This document shows, one piece after another, positions 7,198 to 15,178 of a stretch of DNA of 64,000 bases. The stretch covers positions 1 through 64,000 of the forward strand of contig JAFSJX010000093.1 in assembly GCA_017449285.1 (NCBI GenBank). Reading direction: 5' to 3'. How positions within the stretch are numbered: position 1 is the first letter of the stretch; the number at the start of each line of letters is the position of its first letter. The notes beneath the pieces are model-generated. The model ran no database searches, was not told the DNA's origin, and worked only from the letters and a program-made list of their open reading frames with translations. A program made the translations under genes and the position numbers. The DNA is from Treponema sp. (lineage in GTDB: Bacteria > Spirochaetota > Spirochaetia > Treponematales > Treponemataceae).

Positions 7198-7923
7198 TTA
7201 TAGTTCATCTTGCTCCATCGGATTTTCGATGTCGCTTCTGAACATAATTAAATCCTTGATTTTGAGAGAAAAAATAGAATTCAACTCTGTTCTCTTTGAG
7301 GATTCACTCACGACAGGTACCTCAAAGGTGTAGTTCACATCGGTGTAATCTGGCGCAGTGACTTCGACTGTAAAGACAAAACGCTGGTTTAAGCCTTCTT
7401 TTTGTGCGGGAATGGCTTTTGCCCAAAAGGAATACGACCCCTGTGTGCTTTTGAATGTTTTTACAGGGTTCGTCCAAGTCTGGTCAATCATCTCGACGGG
7501 AACTCCGTTTTGCTTCAGCACAATGGTTGCGCCTATGAGTGGCTCAAAAGTAGTTCCGTCAAGAATTGTTCCCATAAAGGTAGGCATGTTGAATACCGGC
7601 GTGGGCGTTTCGATACGGACTTCTTTTTTTGCGAATTGATGATACGGTCTCTTGGTTGTGCTGACAATGCGGATTCCTTCCAGACCAAGGGCATCAATGT
7701 CGGCGCGAATCTGATTGTCTTCCATCGTTGAGATAGAATGAGTTGCCCCGCGTCCAGAGACGATATATTTTGGAGCAATGCGATTCAATACATAACTGAT
7801 GGTATCCATACGGCAGTTTTCGCAGTCACAGGAAAGCCATGCCGAGTTGCTTTTCTTTACTTGGTCGTACAGTCCATTGATACGCTGAACAACAATTTCT
7901 TCCATGATATTATGTACATGCAT
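7198..7923 (-). CDS. ComFB-domain protein with C-terminal beta-sandwich domain
   Basis: This 241-residue protein has an N-terminal ComFB domain, roughly residues 3-65. It shows MEEIVVQRINGLYDQV, the cysteine motif LSCDCENCRMD, and the ending YVLNRIAPKYIVSGRG. ComFB proteins have recently been described as receptors for cyclic dinucleotides. The C-terminal half resembles a carboxypeptidase-regulatory-like beta-sandwich (TILDGTTFEPLIGATIVLKQ). There is no signal peptide, so it is probably cytoplasmic. The ATG at 7923 is chosen because TTGGAG precedes it at good spacing. It is co-transcribed with the LEA14-like lipoprotein. Binding of a second messenger is inference. Confidence 0.75.
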   Translation of the reverse strand: MHVHNIMEEIVVQRINGLYDQVKKSNSAWLSCDCENCRMDTISYVLNRIAPKYIVSGRGATHSISTMEDNQIRADIDALGLEGIRIVSTTKRPYHQFAKKEVRIETPTPVFNMPTFMGTILDGTTFEPLIGATIVLKQNGVPVEMIDQTWTNPVKTFKSTQGSYSFWAKAIPAQKEGLNQRFVFTVEVTAPDYTDVNYTFEVPVVSESSKRTELNSIFSLKIKDLIMFRSDIENPMEQDEL

Positions 7924-8008
7924 ATTCCACACTCCAAGATATATTCTTATTACAGTTTACCACAGTTTTTTTATGACTGCAAGTTTTTATTTCCGTCTTT
8001 GAGACTGT

Positions 8009-10045
8009 TTAGTTTCCGCCTTTGCGCGTGTATGCGGCAAGTCCTCCTGCAAGCAGAATGTCGCGGCTACGTTTTGCCAAATCGTTTACGCCTTCAATCT
8101 TGATTTCGCCGTTTTTGCCTTTGACGGTAATCTCAAACGGACTGCCATCTGTGAGAGATTTTGTGATGTTTGAAAGCGTAAGCGTGTCGCCCAGACTGAT
8201 TTTGTCATAGTCCGCAGGATTTGCAAAGGTAATCGGAATGATGTTGTAGTTAATCAGGTTTGCCTTGTGAATGCGGGCAAAACTCTTTACGATGACTGCG
8301 CGCACACCCAGATACATTGGTCCTAATGCGGCGTGTTCACGGCTAGAGCCCTGACCGAAGTTTTCCGCGCCCACCACAAAGCAGCCGCCAAATTTTGTTT
8401 CTTCGGCGCGTTTGTAGAAGTCCGCGTCGATTCTTTCATAAGTGAATTTGCTGATTTCAGGCACATTTGAGCGGAAGGGAAGCACCTTTGTTCCCGCCGG
8501 CATGATGTCATCAGTAGAAACATTGTCACCCGCTTTGAGCAGCACTGGAAAGGAGAGGGTGTCGGCGGCTTCTCGGCAGGGCGGACAGGGCTTGATGTTC
8601 GGCCCGCGCAAGATTTCCACCTGAGCGGAATCTTTTTCTGAAAGCGGCGGAATCAGCATACCGCCATCGGTGGCAAAACCCTGTACCTGAGCCAGAGACA
8701 GACGCTTGTCGCCGCCGTTCAAAAGGCTTAGGCGCACGCCTGTTTCGTATGCGGGATCGGTGTACTGCAAGGTGGTTACGTCGGTGAATACCCCGGTGAT
8801 TGCGGAAGCCGCTGCGGTCTCTGGAGAAACCAGATAGACATTTGCGTCTGCCGTGCCGCTTCTTCCCTTAAAGTTTCTGTTGAATGTACGCAGAGAGACA
8901 CCCTCGCTGTTGGGGGCGAATCCCATGCCGATACAGGGACCGCATGCGCTTTCCAGAATACGGAAGCCCGCCTCAATCAAGTCTCCCAGAATGCCGGCCT
9001 TGTTTGCCATCAAAAGAGTGGCGCGGCTTCCCGGGGCAATGCCTGCTTCCACGCCGGGAGCGATGTGCTTTCCCTTAACGATTGCCGCAACGCTTTCCAA
9101 ATCGTCCAGAGATGAGTTGGTGCAAGAGCCGATGACAACCTGCGTGACAGGCTTTCCTGCAAGTTGGGAAACTGCCTTTACCGCGTCAGGGGAGTGGGGG
9201 CAGGCGGCAAGGGGCTGTAATTCGCTTAAATTGATTTTGATAACCTTGTCGTAGACTGCGCCTTGGTCGGCCTTTTGTTCCGTCCAGTCAGAGCCTCGTC
9301 CCATTGACTCCAAAAAACGTTTGGTTGATTCGTCAGAGGGGAAGATAGATGTGGTTGCACCCAGTTCCGCGCCCATGTTTGTGACGGTAGCGCGCTGGGG
9401 AACGGTAAGCGTGGAAACTCCCTCGCCATAATATTCGTAGATTGCACCTACGCCGCCTTTTACGCTTTCACGTCTCAGCACTTCAAGGATGATGTCCTTT
9501 GCGGAAACTCCTTTTTTGAGCTGACCGGTCAATTCTACGCCAAAAATCTTGGGCATTGGCGTGTGGAATGCGCCGCCACCCATGGCAACCGCAACGTCAA
9601 GTCCGCCCGCGCCAATGGCAATCATACCGATACCGCCGCCAGTGGGCGTGTGGCTGTCTGAACCCAGCAGAGTCTTTCCGGGCTTGCCAAAGCGTTCCAG
9701 ATGAGCCTGATGGCAGATACCGTTTCCTGCCCGGCTGAAATAGAGTCCGTATTTTGCGGCGATGGACTGCAGATAGCGGTGGTCGTCCATGTTCTTGAAG
9801 TCAGTCTGCAGTGTGTTGTGGTCAATGTATGACACGCTTACTTCCGTCTTTACGCGCGGAATGCCGATTGTCTCAAACTGAAGGTATGCCATGGTTCCTG
9901 TAGCGTCCTGTGTGAGCGTCTGGTCGATTTTAATTGCGATGTCTTTGCCGCGCTCAATGGGCATTCCTTTTTTGAATTCCGTTTCTGAGCATGCGTCTGG
10001 AACGATATGTTCCTGCAAGATTTTTTCGGCAAGTGTAAGCGCCAT
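8009..10045 (-). CDS. Aconitate hydratase, short bacterial form
   Basis: This 678-residue enzyme of the aconitase/isopropylmalate isomerase superfamily interconverts citrate and isocitrate with a [4Fe-4S] cluster. It has the substrate-binding block LLGSDSHTPTGGG, the cluster ligands in GSCTNSS and ACGPCIGMG, and in the swivel domain the FGQGSSREHAALGP motif with the catalytic serine. It is shorter than AcnA or AcnB and matches the short putative-aconitase subfamily, in which a homoaconitase role is an alternative. A GGGGGA Shine-Dalgarno precedes the ATG. No other TCA-cycle gene is nearby, and the flanking genes look unrelated. Confidence 0.9.
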   Translation of the reverse strand: MALTLAEKILQEHIVPDACSETEFKKGMPIERGKDIAIKIDQTLTQDATGTMAYLQFETIGIPRVKTEVSVSYIDHNTLQTDFKNMDDHRYLQSIAAKYGLYFSRAGNGICHQAHLERFGKPGKTLLGSDSHTPTGGGIGMIAIGAGGLDVAVAMGGGAFHTPMPKIFGVELTGQLKKGVSAKDIILEVLRRESVKGGVGAIYEYYGEGVSTLTVPQRATVTNMGAELGATTSIFPSDESTKRFLESMGRGSDWTEQKADQGAVYDKVIKINLSELQPLAACPHSPDAVKAVSQLAGKPVTQVVIGSCTNSSLDDLESVAAIVKGKHIAPGVEAGIAPGSRATLLMANKAGILGDLIEAGFRILESACGPCIGMGFAPNSEGVSLRTFNRNFKGRSGTADANVYLVSPETAAASAITGVFTDVTTLQYTDPAYETGVRLSLLNGGDKRLSLAQVQGFATDGGMLIPPLSEKDSAQVEILRGPNIKPCPPCREAADTLSFPVLLKAGDNVSTDDIMPAGTKVLPFRSNVPEISKFTYERIDADFYKRAEETKFGGCFVVGAENFGQGSSREHAALGPMYLGVRAVIVKSFARIHKANLINYNIIPITFANPADYDKISLGDTLTLSNITKSLTDGSPFEITVKGKNGEIKIEGVNDLAKRSRDILLAGGLAAYTRKGGN

Positions 10046-10107
10046 ATTTGTCCCCCGAATTTGTATAAAAAGATAGTTTAAGTATATCTTTTTTTTTCAA
10101 AATGTAC

Positions 10108-10113
10108 TATACT
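10108..10113 (+). promoter_or_regulatory. Possible -10 element of the lipoprotein/PilZ-like pair
   Basis: TATACT lies 11 bases before the ATG at 10125, and no Shine-Dalgarno precedes that ATG. The leader would be at most about five bases. No good -35 is evident. Confidence 0.35.
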
Positions 10114-10124
10114 ATTTAGGCATT

Positions 10125-10928
10125 ATGTGCAAAAAATCTGCGCGCCTTGGACAGTTGTTTTTTTCTCTTTTTGCCGTTACGTTTACGACCGCATTCTTTT
10201 CGTGTTCAAATATTCAGCAGGGAAAACGAGCGGAAGATGACGAGCAGACTTTGCGTGAACTTACGGCAGAAATGGCGGCGGATGTTTTGTGGACAGGGGA
10301 GTTGGAAGCCGACCGTCTGACCGCAACCATTTCTTCCAAAGAGGGGATTGCCCGTGGTGTCGCGCTTTCTCCGCTCTCTGTCATTGCGGGTGGGGAAGAG
10401 CATGATGTTGTGCCTGTCTATCCTTTCCTTGCGGATTTTGGCTCTCTTGATACGACGCTTATCATCCCCGAAGTGCGCGACGTGCTTACCTCTTTTTGCG
10501 ATGCGATTAACAAGGCGCAGAATGCAGATTCTTATATGGCAAGTGGCTGTCTGTATCAGCTCGCGCTTTTTTATGAGGATATGCAGTTGGTTAAGCCAGA
10601 GGAAAATGCCGATGCGCCGGCTGCCGAATCTGCTGATTCATCGTCTGCAAAATCCGATGGCTCTTCTGCAAAAACAGATGATTCTCCAGCAAAATCTGAT
10701 TCCGATGCGCTATCTGCTGAAAAGGCGGACGAAAATTCATTCACGTTTTACGATTCCTATTTTTACGGCCAGCCGTATGTGACGGGAACAATGTACGAAA
10801 TCCCCGTGCGCTTTACAGGTAAGGAGCGTTCTGCCGATATCCTGATTTTTTTGACGAAAGAACGTAACGAATGGAAAATCGATGAATTGCAAATACTGAA
10901 AGCGGAGCAAAAAAATGGCGGGAAGTGA
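10125..10928 (+). CDS. Lipoprotein of unknown function
   Basis: This 267-residue protein has a signal peptide ending in AFFSC (Cys 27), which fits a spirochaete lipobox. Residues near 165-205 are a low-complexity linker of Ser, Ala, Asp and Lys repeats (for example SAKSDGSSAKTDDSPAKSDS). A compact C-terminal domain reads YEIPVRFTGKERSADILIFL. I do not recognise the family. It overlaps the next gene by 14 bases and they form a coupled pair. Confidence 0.75.
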   Translation: MCKKSARLGQLFFSLFAVTFTTAFFSCSNIQQGKRAEDDEQTLRELTAEMAADVLWTGELEADRLTATISSKEGIARGVALSPLSVIAGGEEHDVVPVYPFLADFGSLDTTLIIPEVRDVLTSFCDAINKAQNADSYMASGCLYQLALFYEDMQLVKPEENADAPAAESADSSSAKSDGSSAKTDDSPAKSDSDALSAEKADENSFTFYDSYFYGQPYVTGTMYEIPVRFTGKERSADILIFLTKERNEWKIDELQILKAEQKNGGK

Positions 10929-11847
10929 ACTATCCGGCATTGAACGCCAGTTGGTTCTGCAATACTTGATTGATGGCAATACGCCGATTACGGTTACTCC
11001 TGTGGAAGAGTCGGGCAGTTCTGAGGGCGAAAAAGAAAAAATCAAATCGGATTCCAGCCGCATTTTTCCTGTCGCGTTGCGGGCGGAGCAAATGACGGTG
11101 CTTGACCAGGGAATTATTCTGCTCAAAAATCCCCCGGAGAACATCAAGTCGTTTGACGGAAAAGACGTAAGGGTTCAGTTTTATTTTAATAAAATCGGCT
11201 TGTATTTTGTTACCAAAATGAAAAAAGTGTCGTCAGGACCGGCTATTGTCATTCCTGCGGCAATTCAGCGGGTAACGGAAGAAGCAGAGATTCATCATCA
11301 TCCGTTTTCTGCGATTTTGTATTATGCCTTGCGGCAAAAAGACGGAGACCTGCATATCGACTGTCAGTTTGATGAGAACTACCGCCTTTTTTCCCAGCCA
11401 AAATGGAGCGATGTGGATGAAAACGATGCGCAGAACGCGAAGGTATATCTTGAAAAAGCCGTTGAGGCTACAAGAAACAGCGGCGCATCTATCGGAAACA
11501 GGCTTATCTTGATTCCTGTCTGTCGCTATCTTGCGCACAAAAGTGCGGAAAATGTGGCTTTGCAAGGGATAATCGTTCCGCCCACGGTTCTGTACATCGA
11601 CCATGAGCGAATTGTGTTCGGTACGGATAAAAAAACGATTGCGTTCGCTCAGGGGGCGGAATACGCGCTCAAACTGGGATTTCCGCTTCCGAAGCCACTT
11701 AAAGAACGCGAGGTGTACGTAACATGCATGGTAGAGCAAATATTCGCAGACAATGATGAAAAAAAACTTTGTGCGGTGTGCAAATATACGTCTATAAAAG
11801 AAGAGGACGTTCGCTATCTGTATGATTTTTGCAATCCTCAAAGATAG
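10915..11847 (+). CDS. PilZ-like (YcgR N-terminal type) cytoplasmic protein
   Basis: This 310-residue protein has no signal peptide. Its N-terminal half reads RQLVLQYLIDGNTPITVTP and then VRVQFYFNKIGLYFVTKMKK, a pattern like the YcgR N-terminal domain found before PilZ. The C-terminal half is beta-rich, but the RxxxR and DxSxxG c-di-GMP contacts of classical PilZ are not visible. Nucleotide binding is therefore doubtful. The ATG lies inside the end of the upstream lipoprotein gene (14-base overlap), showing translational coupling. The assignment is by pattern only. Confidence 0.5.
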   Translation: MAGSELSGIERQLVLQYLIDGNTPITVTPVEESGSSEGEKEKIKSDSSRIFPVALRAEQMTVLDQGIILLKNPPENIKSFDGKDVRVQFYFNKIGLYFVTKMKKVSSGPAIVIPAAIQRVTEEAEIHHHPFSAILYYALRQKDGDLHIDCQFDENYRLFSQPKWSDVDENDAQNAKVYLEKAVEATRNSGASIGNRLILIPVCRYLAHKSAENVALQGIIVPPTVLYIDHERIVFGTDKKTIAFAQGAEYALKLGFPLPKPLKEREVYVTCMVEQIFADNDEKKLCAVCKYTSIKEEDVRYLYDFCNPQR

Positions 11848-11859
11848 CGGCATTCGCGC

Positions 11860-12996
11860 CTATTTTTCGGTTTTTGGTTTTCCGCCAATAAGAATGGCAA
11901 TCGGCTTTAGATAAGAAATATTCTCACAGATAATCTTGATAATTACCATAATCGGAACGGCAATCAGCATACCGACAAATCCCCACATCCAGCCCCACAG
12001 CGACAAACTGACCAAAATGATAAAAGGAGATATGCCCAGATTTTGCCCCTGTACACGAGGCTCAATGATACTGCCGATGCTCATGTTGATGGCAAGCATT
12101 AAAATCGCAACGTAAATAATCGTTCCCCATGATGGATAGAACTGCACGAGCGCGAACAAAACGGTCAGCAAGCCGGAAATAATTGAGCCGAATGTCGGGA
12201 TAAAATTGAGTATGAATGCTAAAAAACCCCAGACCAGCGGAAATTTTATGTGGACGATAAGCAACCCAACGGTGACTAAAACGCCTGTTGCCACGGACAT
12301 GATGAATTTAATCGAAATGTAGCGTGTCACATCCTCTACGATATTGTGAACAATCCGTTTTACGCGGTTGTCATTTATTTCCCGTTGCGGAACAGGAATC
12401 GTTTTTGCGGCGGCATTTTCTTCGTCCGTGGTTTCTTTTTCGTCATTATCTTCTTTGAACGCAAGCCGGATTTTTTCCTTGGTGGAATTCATCTCTGCAA
12501 GAAGAAAAATGGAAAAAAGTACGACCAGAAGCAGATTCCGAGTGAAATTATAGGCGATGTTCGTGAATGAGAGCGCGTATTTTCCCACGGTGTTGCGGAT
12601 TGAGATGTGACTCCACATATTCTCTACGAAAGTCATGTCATTATCCACGGCGACATTAAGTTTGTCGGCAATCTTTGCATAAATGGCGTTCAGACGCGCT
12701 TCGTAGGCAGGAAGTGACTCAAGGATAGAAGCAATTCCCGACGTTAAGATATTCGCCATCGAAAAGAAAATAGCAAAAAACAGCACAAACACAATTGCAA
12801 TTGCAAGCCACCATGGAAAATGCAGTTTTTCGTGCAGACGTTTGACAATCGGGTAGAATACAAGTGAAAGCAATACGGACACAACAACAGGAATTACTAC
12901 CGAAGCCGTCAGTTTTAGGATGACCCCAACGGCAATCGCACTCAAAAAGAAGAGCAGAAGAAAAATTCCGCGTGTGTTCGTATTTTTTTCACCCAT
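11860..12996 (-). CDS. AI-2E-family (PerM/TqsA-like) membrane transporter
   Basis: This 378-residue polytopic protein has an N-terminal pair of hydrophobic segments, a long extracytoplasmic loop near residues 80-140, and a charged cytoplasmic insert (EDNDEKETTDEENAAAK). The C-terminal signature of the family is present (GFLAFILNFIPTFGSIIS and then IIEPRVQGQNLGISPFIILV). Members export diverse small molecules or act as ion/proton antiporters; the substrate is not predictable. It starts nine bases after the serS stop codon on the same strand, so it is probably read from the serS transcript. Confidence 0.88.
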   Translation of the reverse strand: MGEKNTNTRGIFLLLFFLSAIAVGVILKLTASVVIPVVVSVLLSLVFYPIVKRLHEKLHFPWWLAIAIVFVLFFAIFFSMANILTSGIASILESLPAYEARLNAIYAKIADKLNVAVDNDMTFVENMWSHISIRNTVGKYALSFTNIAYNFTRNLLLVVLFSIFLLAEMNSTKEKIRLAFKEDNDEKETTDEENAAAKTIPVPQREINDNRVKRIVHNIVEDVTRYISIKFIMSVATGVLVTVGLLIVHIKFPLVWGFLAFILNFIPTFGSIISGLLTVLFALVQFYPSWGTIIYVAILMLAINMSIGSIIEPRVQGQNLGISPFIILVSLSLWGWMWGFVGMLIAVPIMVIIKIICENISYLKPIAILIGGKPKTEK

Positions 12997-13004
12997 ACTA
13001 CAGC

Positions 13005-14333
13005 CTATTTTTTTACCGTATGATATACGGGGTCTGCAATTTCTTTCTTGGGACCGATTTTTTCAAAGCCGCAGAACGGAACAAGAGCGGGCGGAACGGT
13101 AATAGAGCCGTCCTCATTCTGATAGTTCTCAAAAATCGCAAGCATCGCGCGCCCTACCGCAACTGCCGTACCATTCAGCATGTGAACATACTTGTTCTTT
13201 CCGTCATCATCGTGATATTTTACGTTCAGACGGCGCGCCTGATAGTCGGTACAGTTTGAAGTTGAGGTAACTTCGCCGTAGTCTCCGTCGGGGCTTTCTG
13301 CGGTGGCACGTCCTGGCATCCACGCTTCCAAATCCCATTTGCGGTAGGCTGGCGCACCCAAATCACCCGTACATGTATCGACCACGCGGAATGGCAAGCC
13401 AAGGCCTTCGAAAATTTCTTCTTCAATCAGGCGCAGTTTTTCATGAATCTTGTCGCTGTCTTCTGGAAGGCAGTATACGAACATCTCCACCTTGTCAAAC
13501 TGATGCACACGGTACAAGCCCTTGCTGAAATGACCTGCCGCGCCTGCTTCGCGCCTGAAACAGTGGGAAAGTCCGCAGTAGAAGAGGGGAAGACTCTCTT
13601 TTTTAAGAATTTCATCTGAATGGTAGCCGCCAAGCGTGATTTCTGCTGTAGCGACAAGGCATGTGCCTTCTTCTTCAATCGCATACACATTGCTTTCGTT
13701 TCCACGCGGATTAAAGCCGATTCCCTTTAAAATCTCTTCGCGGGCAACATCTGGCGTGATGAATGTGGTAAAGCCGTGCTTGCGAAGAATATTGAGCGCA
13801 TACATAATCAACGCTTCTTCAAGGAAAACCGCCTCGTTTTTGAGATAGTAGAATTTCTGTCCCGAAACTTTTGTGCCACGGTCAAAGTCAATCAAATCCA
13901 GTGATTCGCCCAGCTGCACGTGGTCTTTTGGTTTGAATGCGAATTTTCGCGGTGTGCCGACTTTTTTTACTTCAAGGTTCTCAGTATCGACTTTTCCCAC
14001 GGGAACATCGGGATGCGCCATGTTCGGAATCTGGCGGCCGGCTTCCTCTAGTTTTGCCTCGGTTTCGGAAAGTTTTTTCTCCATGTCGGCAATTTTGTCT
14101 TTGAGAGCCTTTCCTTCGGCGATGTATTTTTGGCGGGTGTCGTTGTCGAGTTTCTGCTTCATTGCCGCCGCGTTTTCATTGCGCTTCTGTTGCAAGGTCT
14201 GCAATTCAGTAGTGAGTGACGTGCGCTCATCATACAATGCGACGACCGCATCTGCGTCCGCCTGCATATTGCGGTTTACAATATTCTGTTTTACCGCGTC
14301 CAGGTTTTCTTTGATAAATTTAAAATCCAGCAT
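13005..14333 (-). CDS. serS: Seryl-tRNA synthetase
   Basis: This 442-residue class II synthetase charges tRNA-Ser and tRNA-Sec. The N-terminal 110 residues form the tRNA-binding helical arm (long charged coiled coil). The catalytic domain carries motif 2 (CFRREAGAAGHFSKGLYRVHQF) and motif 3 (LNGTAVAVGRAMLAIFENYQ). The length fits the bacterial family. ACAGGAAAAC precedes the ATG. No T-box leader is visible upstream. The downstream AI-2E transporter gene follows closely. Confidence 0.96.
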   Translation of the reverse strand: MLDFKFIKENLDAVKQNIVNRNMQADADAVVALYDERTSLTTELQTLQQKRNENAAAMKQKLDNDTRQKYIAEGKALKDKIADMEKKLSETEAKLEEAGRQIPNMAHPDVPVGKVDTENLEVKKVGTPRKFAFKPKDHVQLGESLDLIDFDRGTKVSGQKFYYLKNEAVFLEEALIMYALNILRKHGFTTFITPDVAREEILKGIGFNPRGNESNVYAIEEEGTCLVATAEITLGGYHSDEILKKESLPLFYCGLSHCFRREAGAAGHFSKGLYRVHQFDKVEMFVYCLPEDSDKIHEKLRLIEEEIFEGLGLPFRVVDTCTGDLGAPAYRKWDLEAWMPGRATAESPDGDYGEVTSTSNCTDYQARRLNVKYHDDDGKNKYVHMLNGTAVAVGRAMLAIFENYQNEDGSITVPPALVPFCGFEKIGPKKEIADPVYHTVKK

Positions 14334-14435
14334 ATTGTTTTCCTGTGGTCATTGGGTATCGTCGGAATGACCTGTTTTTTTTAAGTGGCTTCGATTTCTC
14401 TCAGCCTTCATTTCTATTCTATCGTTTTCGTATTT

Positions 14436-15158
14436 TTATTTCAATTCAAAAGTTGCGTTTACAGTGACGGTAAAATTGATTTTGCCGCTTTGAACAGGAG
14501 TCTCAGAATCTGCCGTAGCCGCCGACTCATACATTGTGTTTCCATACATTTTTGCCATTGGCGCAGCGTAATCGTTGTTCACCTCGTCAATTTTAAGCAC
14601 TTTGCCCAGTTCTGAACCAGTTGTTCCTGCAATCAGATTCGCGGCTTCCTGCGCATTTTGAACGGCTAGGGTACGCGCCTGTTTGATTGCCAGTTCCGGA
14701 TTTGAGACAGAGAAAGAGAGAGAGGAAAGTGAATTTGCGCCAGCCTTGATTGCCGCATCAATAACCGTACTCGCAAGAGATTTGTCTTTCAGATATACTT
14801 TTATTTGGTTTGATACGCGGTATTCCCCTGGCACACGGCGGTCTTTTACGTAGTCATATTCCTGATAAATCGTGTAGTTTTCGGTGGAAATATTTTCGCG
14901 TGAACCTCCCGCAGCAATAACGGCATCCTGTACTTTGTTCATTTTGTCTGCGTTCTGGCTTGCCGCCGTTCCCGCATCTTTTGCCGTTGTGATGACCGAA
15001 AGCACGATAATCGCGCGGTCTGCTTCCACGGGAATAGAGCCTGTTCCCCTGACGCTGACTGTACGCTTGCTTGCGGGATATTGCCGCATGATGCACGAAG
15101 TAGAAACGAAACAGAGCAGTGCTGTTCCCAGTGCCAGAATAAGTGATGTTTTTTTCAT
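14436..15158 (-). CDS. SIMPL-domain (DUF541) lipoprotein
   Basis: This 240-residue protein has a lipobox VSTSC (Cys 22) and a single SIMPL/DUF541 domain. The pattern is SVRGTGSIPVEADRAIIVLSV, then NYTIYQEYDY, and a C-terminal INFTVTVNATFELK strand, as in the BP26/OMP28 periplasmic family. These proteins form ring-like oligomers and their biochemical role is uncertain. AGGAG precedes the ATG. It follows the low-complexity lipoprotein gene by about 20 bases and is likely in the smc-led operon. Confidence 0.85.
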   Translation of the reverse strand: MKKTSLILALGTALLCFVSTSCIMRQYPASKRTVSVRGTGSIPVEADRAIIVLSVITTAKDAGTAASQNADKMNKVQDAVIAAGGSRENISTENYTIYQEYDYVKDRRVPGEYRVSNQIKVYLKDKSLASTVIDAAIKAGANSLSSLSFSVSNPELAIKQARTLAVQNAQEAANLIAGTTGSELGKVLKIDEVNNDYAAPMAKMYGNTMYESAATADSETPVQSGKINFTVTVNATFELK

Positions 15159-15178
15159 TTTTTATCACGTCTCCTATG

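Noticed and set aside
14334..14435. T-box or other riboswitch before serS
   Set aside because: The gap is short, with no T-box sequence or anti-terminator fold.
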